12,192 nt of DNA from NCBI GenBank assembly GCA_946497265.1, contig CAMMKL010000036.1, positions 1 through 12,192 on the forward strand, in the 5' to 3' direction. The notes under the pieces are model-generated. The model was not told the DNA's origin. It saw only the letters and a program-made list of their open reading frames with translations, and made no database searches. Position 1 is the first letter of the stretch; each line of letters begins with the position of its first letter. This document shows positions 6,647 through 12,192 of the stretch, piece after piece. The translations under genes and the position numbers were made by a program. The DNA comes from an uncultured Clostridia bacterium (GTDB lineage Bacteria; Bacillota; Clostridia; Oscillospirales; Acutalibacteraceae).

Positions 6647-9600
6647 ATGAAAGGCAAAGGAAAAAGAATCCTATCCATGCTTCTTTCGTGTTGTATGGTG
6701 TGTTCCATGGCCTCCTTCTATCCCGCATCTGCGGCAGAAGACCCCGGCCAGGAAGATCTGATACGATACGAAAAAGATTATGAAGATGGGGATACGGGCG
6801 TTTGGGAAGGCGCACAAGCGTCGATCATAGAGGATCCCGACAACCCAGGCAACCATGTGTTGGAACTGAAGAATTTTGAAGCGGGGGCGACCGGCCGCAA
6901 CTTTGGGCGGGAAGCAAGTGCGCCTGCCATTGCTGACGGCACGCTTTCCATGAAGGTGAAAGGGATCTCCTCCAGTGCAACCTTCTACCGGATGGGCTTT
7001 ATCTACCGGGCGGAGGATGTAGCCAGCGAAGCGAACCAGCTTACCGAGTCGGGCGGTTGGTTTGTTTGCAACGAGGGTTCTTATAACACCGGCTATCCCA
7101 AATATGCCGCTCTGGAAGAGCACGGCGGAATCCCGACCAATGAGTGGGTCGATGTGAAGATCCAGTTTGTTGGCGAAGAAGTTGAAATTTCGGTCAATAA
7201 CGTACGCCATGGTAAGGTATCCATCGCGGGCCAGTCTACCAATGCCGGTACGTTTGGCATCCGCAACGCGAATGGCGCCACCTTCCTGTTGGATGATGTG
7301 GTCTTTACCAATGAATTGCTGGATATGGGCGAAGAATACCAGGAGCCGGAAATTGACACCGGCAGGTTGGAAGTATCGGAAGATTATGCTTCCGATCCGG
7401 CGGACTGGACCGGCAACCCGGCTGTTTCGGACGGTACCTTGCAGGTAACGGTTCCGGCGGGCGGCGTAGCCGTGAATAACAACGCCGAAATGCAAAAGAT
7501 GGGCATCGGAATGAATACCTACCGCATTATCACGGATGATCAGGGCCGTTTCGGTGTGGCGTTCAACTACGTGGACGATTCGGATTACAATGCGGTATAC
7601 TCCAACCAGAGTGGGGAATATCGAATTAAGTCCTCGAAGAGCGGGTTGGATCAGGTAATTGCCTCCGGCTCCGTGGTTCTTGAACCCAATACGGAATACG
7701 AGATTAAAATAGAAAACATAGAGGGCAGCTACAAGTTCTACATTGACGGCGTACTGATCCAGGAAGGCACGGTGGAAGGGCTTTCTCAGACAAACGGTAC
7801 CGTTGGCCTGTACAACCCCACCGATGCGCAGGCCCAGATGGGCATCTTAGGCTGCGAAGTCTACGAGATGTATTACTATTTCAACGATTTTTCCGACCCT
7901 GAAAATCTGGGCGGTTGGGAAGGAAATGCTACGGTGAACCATGTCGAAAGCGGCGACTTGAACGGCGACGGTGAACTAAGCATCGATATGAATGCCGTCA
8001 CCAATGCCGTTGCCACCGACACGCCTCTTATTAAGGACGGCGTCTATGAGTTTGACGTGAAAAATACCCCCACAACTTCCACGGCAGTCGGCCGTGTGGG
8101 CTTCCTGTTCCGCACAAGGGATCAGTCTGTTTATCAGGGCCTGTTTTACGATACCGGAAACAGCTGGGTCTGGTTAAACGGTGCGGCGTATGGGTCTTTC
8201 AACGGAAACTTTGAACTCAAAGACGGAGAAAGCTACCATCTTCGCATAGAAGTGGAAGGAAACAACGTAAAGCTTTATGTAGACGGCGAACTGATCGGCT
8301 ACGGGGCTTACAATCTGACTTCCAGGCAAGGCCATTTCGGTCTGCGCAAGCAGTATGCCAACTCCAATATCCGTTTGGACAACCTAAAAATCCAGGAGAC
8401 CGTTTCCGTAAAACCCAAGGACAAGGAAGATATTCCGGTTACCATCCGCAGCGAGCAGATGAGCGTAACCATGGATGAAAACTTCCCGCGTGTACTTGGC
8501 TATGAGATGAACGGCAAAGCAATGCCCGGCAACCCGGAAAAAGTATATGGCATGCGTGTAAACGGCAGCGTGTATTATCCGATCGTCAGCTGTGAAAAGG
8601 CGGCGGAAGATACTTTGCAGTACACACTCAACTTCTCCACACTGGGCGTAACCATCAAGATCCAGTACACAGTGGACGGGCATCAATTGAAGATGAACAT
8701 AACCGACATCGTAGAAACAGGAGATACCCTGGTTAAGGATATCCAGTTTGATAACGACGCCTTGGTTTCTACCAATCCGTCCGACACTGCTTCTTCGATG
8801 GCGACCGTACTGGTAGGCGGCGGGCACTCCAGTGTTTCGGAAGAAATTCACGATACCCTGGACGATGCGGCAGAAGGCCAGAGCAGCCAAACGTACGGTA
8901 TGATTGCGACCAACGGGCTGGCGGCCACCATCAACAACAGTGCAATAGAGACCAACTCCCGCCTGAATGTAACCGTTTCTGAAACCGATTCCGGCAAAAT
9001 CGCCGCAATGGGCAACGGTTCCTTTACCTACCGCAAGGTAGCGGAACAGACGGAAGAGCTCCCCTGGGCGGTTGTGGATATCTGTGAAGATTACAACAAT
9101 GACGGCGACGTCAACTGGCAGGACGCGGCGGCGAACTACAAAAACATTCGCGACGAGGTATACGGCGCAGAGCAAATGAAGGACAATATGATGTATATTG
9201 CCATGAACTTTGCCAGTCAGGTGCAGGAGCCCTTCCTGAAAACGCTGGATACCGGTAAAACCCTTTACAACTACACCGACGGTTTCGGCCAGATGATCAT
9301 GCATAAGGGCTATCAGGCCGAAGGCCACGACGACTCCCACGGCGACTACGGCGGACACATCGGCGTACGCCAGGGCGGAAAAGAGGACTTTAATTACATT
9401 ATTGAAGAGGGCAAAAAATACAACCTGAAATTTGGTATCCATATCAATGTAAACGAACACAACCCGGACGCTTTCCACTTTGATACCGATCCGGTTTACC
9501 ATCCGCTGTCTGCCAACTGGGGCTGGGTTGACCAAGCCTATTGGGTAGACGAAATGGAGGATATTACCTCCGGCAACCGTGATGCACGGCTCGACGAGTT

Positions 9601-12192
9601 GAAAGAAGACCTGCCCGATCTGAACTTCGTATATGTCGATATTTATGCAAGTGCGGGTTGGGAAGCCGACGACCTCACCAAGGCGCTCAACAGCAGAGGA
9701 TACATCGTAGGAACCGAGTTCGCAGGGCCTCTGGAGCAGGGCGCGGCGTTTACCCACTGGGGCAATGATATCCACTATCCGAATACCGGTAACGAAAGCA
9801 CAGTAATGCGCTACTTCAAAAACGATTTGGATATCTTCGTGTCGAATGCTCTGACCAAGGGTAATAAGTTCCCCGGCGTCGCTACTTGGGGCGCCAACAG
9901 CATGAAGGAAGCGGTGGAGACCTTCTATAACCATGTGCTTCCCACCAAATTTATGCAGCATTACGATGTTCTGGACATTGAAGACACCTATGTAACCTTT
10001 AATAACGGCCTGAAAACGGAGAAGTTCGGCACCGGCAACCCCGGAGACGAAAACAATCTCGTTGTGATGACCAAAAATGGCAAAAAGATTGCCGAGTGGA
10101 CTTGGGAAAAGAGCGGCACCCAGGAAGTAACCGGGGAAACCACCCTGCTTATTCCGTGGGATCCCGATACCGAGGATAAGCTGTACCACTGGAATCCGGC
10201 CGGCGGAACCACCACTTGGGATGTTCCGGAAAGCTGGACGGCTGCCGGCATTGCCTCTGCAGACCTGTACAAGCTGAGCGCGGACGATAAGGAACTGATC
10301 GGAACCGTAGAAATTCAGGATGGCAAGATTGAACTCACCGCAGAAGCGGGGGTAGGTTATGTCCTGTATCCGACGGGCGACCAAGCTCCCATTGTAGCGG
10401 GCGACTTCGGCCAGGGTTCTCCCGTTGCGAACCCCGGGTTTGATACCACCGATCTGAGCGATTGGGACATTACAAACAACAACACCACCACAACTGTGGA
10501 CATGAACGAAAAATACGAAACCTATCTTTCCATCAAAGGACAGGCGGCAGACGCAAGCGCTGAAGTCAGCCAGACCATGCAGGGCCTTACCCCCGGCACG
10601 ACCAACACCGTCTACCTGTTTGCCGATATTTCCGACGGAAGCCGTCTGGATATGACCGTGGACGTGGATGGAAAGCAGGTTACCCACAGCGCGGAAGCGA
10701 CCGATGTGGTCTATCATGGCCAATCCAAGTACGAAGGATCTTCGTATCAGAAGGTAAAGGTAACCTTCGACGTACCGGAAGGTGTAACGGAGGCAAAGCT
10801 TACGCTGAATGCATCCATAGCGCAGAATGGCGGCTATATCAATGTTGACGACGTGCGTGTATGGGAGAACCTCAACCGTACCCCGCAGATTACCGATCCC
10901 GGCTATGAGGATTACGTTATTTATGAAGACTTTGAAAACGTCGAGCAGGGTTACGGCGTGCTGGAACTGGCTTATGCAAGCGGTATCTATACCCACCTTG
11001 CCGAGTACAGGGAAGAAGAAAACCAGTATGTTGACTATGTAGTGGACGGCAACTACTCCCTGAAGACCAACGAACTGGGCGCCTATGTGGGCGAAGTGCT
11101 GCGCACCAATCCCAACCAGGCGAAGATGGAAGCCAACACCACCTATGATATCAGCTTTGCTTATCAAACCGGTGTGGAAGGCCGCCATCATATGGAAGTA
11201 CGCAATTCCCAAGGCGATGTGGTCTATCGTTACGACTTTATGCCCACGGAATTGGAGGAAGGCTCCCACAGCCTTGCCAACCGTGAGGTAAGCGGTACCT
11301 TTACCACAGGGGATTCCGATGATTACTATCTGGCTATCTATAAGGATTCCGATAACATGGCATATCCGGAGGAACCGGAAGAAGGCAGCTATCTGGAGCG
11401 GATTTATCTCTCCCTGGACAACCTGATTGTCAAAGAGAGCGCAAGCCTTGCGGATCTCGAACAGAAGGTAGCGGAAGCCAAAGAGATTGACGGCAGCGGT
11501 TATACCGAAGAAAGCTTTGCGGCGTTGCAGCAGGCAATTGCCGAAGCAGAAGCAGTGCTGGCTCTGGAGGAACCGACTGCGGAGCAAATTTCCACAGCGT
11601 ATCAAAATCTGGCCAATGCGATCCAGAATTTGAAAGAGATTGTTGACAAAACGACGCTCGAACAGCTCTACAAGGCCAATGAAAACCGCAATGAGGATAC
11701 CTACAGTGTGGGAAGCTGGGCAACCTTCCAGACCGCAATGGAAAACGCCAAGGCAGTTCTGGACAACGCGGACGCTACCCAGACGGAAATAAACGAAGCG
11801 ACTGCAGCCCTGCAGAGCGCGGTGGATGGCCTGGTGAACATCAGCACGCTTGAGTATGTGCTGGGCATCGCGAACGGCCACGTGGCGGCGGGCGATGTGG
11901 ACAAGTTGATCCCGACGGCAAAAGAGCAGTTTAACAAAGCGCTTGCCAGCGCCCAAGCAGTATATGACGACCCGAACGCAACACAAGAGCAGGTTGACAG
12001 CGCTTGGAAAATGCTGATGACCGTCATCCAGGCATTGGGGTTTGTACCGGGCGACAAGACGGAGCTTGCCACCCTGGTGGAAAGCATGAAGACGGTAGAC
12101 CTGGGTGCCTATGAAGACGGAGCCGAAAAGGACGCCTTTAAGGAGGCCCTGGCGGAAGCGGAAGCGCTGCTGGCCGACGACGACGCGATGGA
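6647..12192 (+). CDS. Secreted endo-alpha-N-acetylgalactosaminidase (GH101), 3' end beyond window
   Basis: Family GH101 enzymes release the core-1 disaccharide Gal-beta-1,3-GalNAc from Ser/Thr of mucin-type glycoproteins, outside the cell. The frame is open from ATG 6647 (AAGGAAG 7 bases upstream) to the window end: 1848 codons, no stop. Residues 1-29 are a signal peptide (basic start, hydrophobic core, ASA/A cleavage). Three jelly-roll laminin-G/concanavalin-like modules follow at about 42-223, 239-408 and 409-583. The mutarotase-like beta domain covers about 585-805, the catalytic barrel about 806-1100, and its C-terminal beta domain runs to about 1255. Family marks are the calcium-loop-like Asp815-Asp826 segment, TDGFGQ at 877-882, GHDDSHGDYG from Gly893, Trp958/Trp960, nucleophile Asp998 (VYVDIY), acid/base Glu1024 (GTEF) and the late WNPAGGTTTWD stretch. 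Galactose-binding-like modules lie at about 1262-1408 and 1421-1597, then FIVAR repeats. A surface-anchoring end beyond the window is inferred. Confidence 0.94.
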   Translation, partial: MKGKGKRILSMLLSCCMVCSMASFYPASAAEDPGQEDLIRYEKDYEDGDTGVWEGAQASIIEDPDNPGNHVLELKNFEAGATGRNFGREASAPAIADGTLSMKVKGISSSATFYRMGFIYRAEDVASEANQLTESGGWFVCNEGSYNTGYPKYAALEEHGGIPTNEWVDVKIQFVGEEVEISVNNVRHGKVSIAGQSTNAGTFGIRNANGATFLLDDVVFTNELLDMGEEYQEPEIDTGRLEVSEDYASDPADWTGNPAVSDGTLQVTVPAGGVAVNNNAEMQKMGIGMNTYRIITDDQGRFGVAFNYVDDSDYNAVYSNQSGEYRIKSSKSGLDQVIASGSVVLEPNTEYEIKIENIEGSYKFYIDGVLIQEGTVEGLSQTNGTVGLYNPTDAQAQMGILGCEVYEMYYYFNDFSDPENLGGWEGNATVNHVESGDLNGDGELSIDMNAVTNAVATDTPLIKDGVYEFDVKNTPTTSTAVGRVGFLFRTRDQSVYQGLFYDTGNSWVWLNGAAYGSFNGNFELKDGESYHLRIEVEGNNVKLYVDGELIGYGAYNLTSRQGHFGLRKQYANSNIRLDNLKIQETVSVKPKDKEDIPVTIRSEQMSVTMDENFPRVLGYEMNGKAMPGNPEKVYGMRVNGSVYYPIVSCEKAAEDTLQYTLNFSTLGVTIKIQYTVDGHQLKMNITDIVETGDTLVKDIQFDNDALVSTNPSDTASSMATVLVGGGHSSVSEEIHDTLDDAAEGQSSQTYGMIATNGLAATINNSAIETNSRLNVTVSETDSGKIAAMGNGSFTYRKVAEQTEELPWAVVDICEDYNNDGDVNWQDAAANYKNIRDEVYGAEQMKDNMMYIAMNFASQVQEPFLKTLDTGKTLYNYTDGFGQMIMHKGYQAEGHDDSHGDYGGHIGVRQGGKEDFNYIIEEGKKYNLKFGIHINVNEHNPDAFHFDTDPVYHPLSANWGWVDQAYWVDEMEDITSGNRDARLDELKEDLPDLNFVYVDIYASAGWEADDLTKALNSRGYIVGTEFAGPLEQGAAFTHWGNDIHYPNTGNESTVMRYFKNDLDIFVSNALTKGNKFPGVATWGANSMKEAVETFYNHVLPTKFMQHYDVLDIEDTYVTFNNGLKTEKFGTGNPGDENNLVVMTKNGKKIAEWTWEKSGTQEVTGETTLLIPWDPDTEDKLYHWNPAGGTTTWDVPESWTAAGIASADLYKLSADDKELIGTVEIQDGKIELTAEAGVGYVLYPTGDQAPIVAGDFGQGSPVANPGFDTTDLSDWDITNNNTTTTVDMNEKYETYLSIKGQAADASAEVSQTMQGLTPGTTNTVYLFADISDGSRLDMTVDVDGKQVTHSAEATDVVYHGQSKYEGSSYQKVKVTFDVPEGVTEAKLTLNASIAQNGGYINVDDVRVWENLNRTPQITDPGYEDYVIYEDFENVEQGYGVLELAYASGIYTHLAEYREEENQYVDYVVDGNYSLKTNELGAYVGEVLRTNPNQAKMEANTTYDISFAYQTGVEGRHHMEVRNSQGDVVYRYDFMPTELEEGSHSLANREVSGTFTTGDSDDYYLAIYKDSDNMAYPEEPEEGSYLERIYLSLDNLIVKESASLADLEQKVAEAKEIDGSGYTEESFAALQQAIAEAEAVLALEEPTAEQISTAYQNLANAIQNLKEIVDKTTLEQLYKANENRNEDTYSVGSWATFQTAMENAKAVLDNADATQTEINEATAALQSAVDGLVNISTLEYVLGIANGHVAAGDVDKLIPTAKEQFNKALASAQAVYDDPNATQEQVDSAWKMLMTVIQALGFVPGDKTELATLVESMKTVDLGAYEDGAEKDAFKEALAEAEALLADDDAM
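6770..8395 (+). repeat. Three tandem jelly-roll modules in the GH101 protein
   Basis: Residues about 42-223, 239-408 and 409-583 each read as a laminin-G/concanavalin-like or DUF1080-like beta sandwich. They share a recurring plan: an acidic D/W-containing opening strand, a middle strand with FIYRAED-, FNYVDDSD- or FLFRTRDQ-like sequence, an EYEIKIE/SYHLRIE-like strand, a YVDG or YIDG turn, and a closing G-FG-R or VGLYN strand. Sequence identity between copies is low, so they are old or separately acquired modules rather than recent duplications. Carbohydrate binding is likely, but the ligand is unknown. Confidence 0.65.
11441..12192 (+). repeat. At least four FIVAR-like helical repeats in the GH101 protein
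   Basis: Units of about 66-69 residues begin near residues 1599, 1666, 1733 and 1802, the last cut by the window edge. Each has the FIVAR pattern: a leading L-x-x-L helix, a short Y or D turn, a central F-x-x-A-L/M-x-x-A-x-x-V/L-L helix, an acidic D/E-x-x-A/T-x-x-Q/E-I/V turn and a final A-x-x-x-L-x-x-A-I/V helix. FIVAR repeats are common in long Gram-positive surface proteins and secreted glycosidases, where they act as spacers or matrix-binding modules. That function is inferred here. Confidence 0.82.

Noticed and set aside
6671..7495. A 274-codon open frame on the minus strand
   Set aside because: It is antisense to the signal peptide and first two jelly-roll modules of the GH101 protein, has no recognisable domain, and its translation is rich in Arg, Gly and Phe as expected of a shadow frame.
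8900..9120. Dockerin-like calcium loop (Asp815-Asp826) suggesting a cellulosome link
   Set aside because: There is only one loop, and it sits where GH101 enzymes carry the conserved DxNxDGxVxWQD segment at the start of the catalytic barrel. A dockerin would need two loops.
8384..11986. A 1200-codon open frame on the minus strand
   Set aside because: It lies wholly antisense to the GH101 gene, whose plus-strand frame shows recognisable catalytic motifs. The minus-strand translation has no recognisable domain, and its openness follows from the plus-strand gene's codon bias.

Overview
The window looks like chromosomal DNA from an endospore-forming, Gram-positive, Clostridia-type bacterium, probably host- or gut-associated. 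The reasons are a SpoIIM-type engulfment protein, strong AGGAGG-like ribosome sites, at least two and probably three TTG start codons, leaderless LysM and amidase proteins, and a very large secreted mucin O-glycanase with FIVAR repeats. A species cannot be named from the sequence alone.

Layout. 1-1543 (+): proC (pyrroline-5-carboxylate reductase), then a SpoIIM-family membrane protein. 1596-2635 (+): an extended -10 promoter, a YesL/DUF624-like membrane protein and a strong terminator. 2720-3124 (-): a small three-helix membrane protein of unknown function. 3333-4022 (+): a well-formed promoter and an XRE regulator with an unusual C-terminal domain. 4278-5228: a leaderless N-acetylmuramoyl-L-alanine amidase (+) faces a leaderless double-LysM protein (-), and a perfect 16-bp bidirectional terminator separates them. 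5350-6488 (-): an AraC-family regulator with its own promoter and terminator. 6603 to the window end (+): a gene with no stop codon before base 12192, giving at least 1848 residues.

The last gene is the main content. It is an exported glycoside hydrolase of family GH101 (endo-alpha-N-acetylgalactosaminidase), the enzyme type that releases O-linked Gal-GalNAc from mucin-type glycoproteins. It carries three jelly-roll (laminin-G/concanavalin-like) modules before the catalytic core, then two carbohydrate-binding-like beta modules and at least four FIVAR-like helical repeats, and it is cut by the window edge. The divergent AraC regulator, across a 349-bp intergenic region with a -10 box but no -35 box on the GH101 side, suggests a substrate-inducible mucin-foraging locus.

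The most interesting points are the shortened loop between the two GH101 catalytic residues, the unusual GH101 architecture, the XRE-DUF6514-like fusion, and the facing leaderless cell-wall pair. I found no CRISPR array, transposase, rRNA or tRNA.
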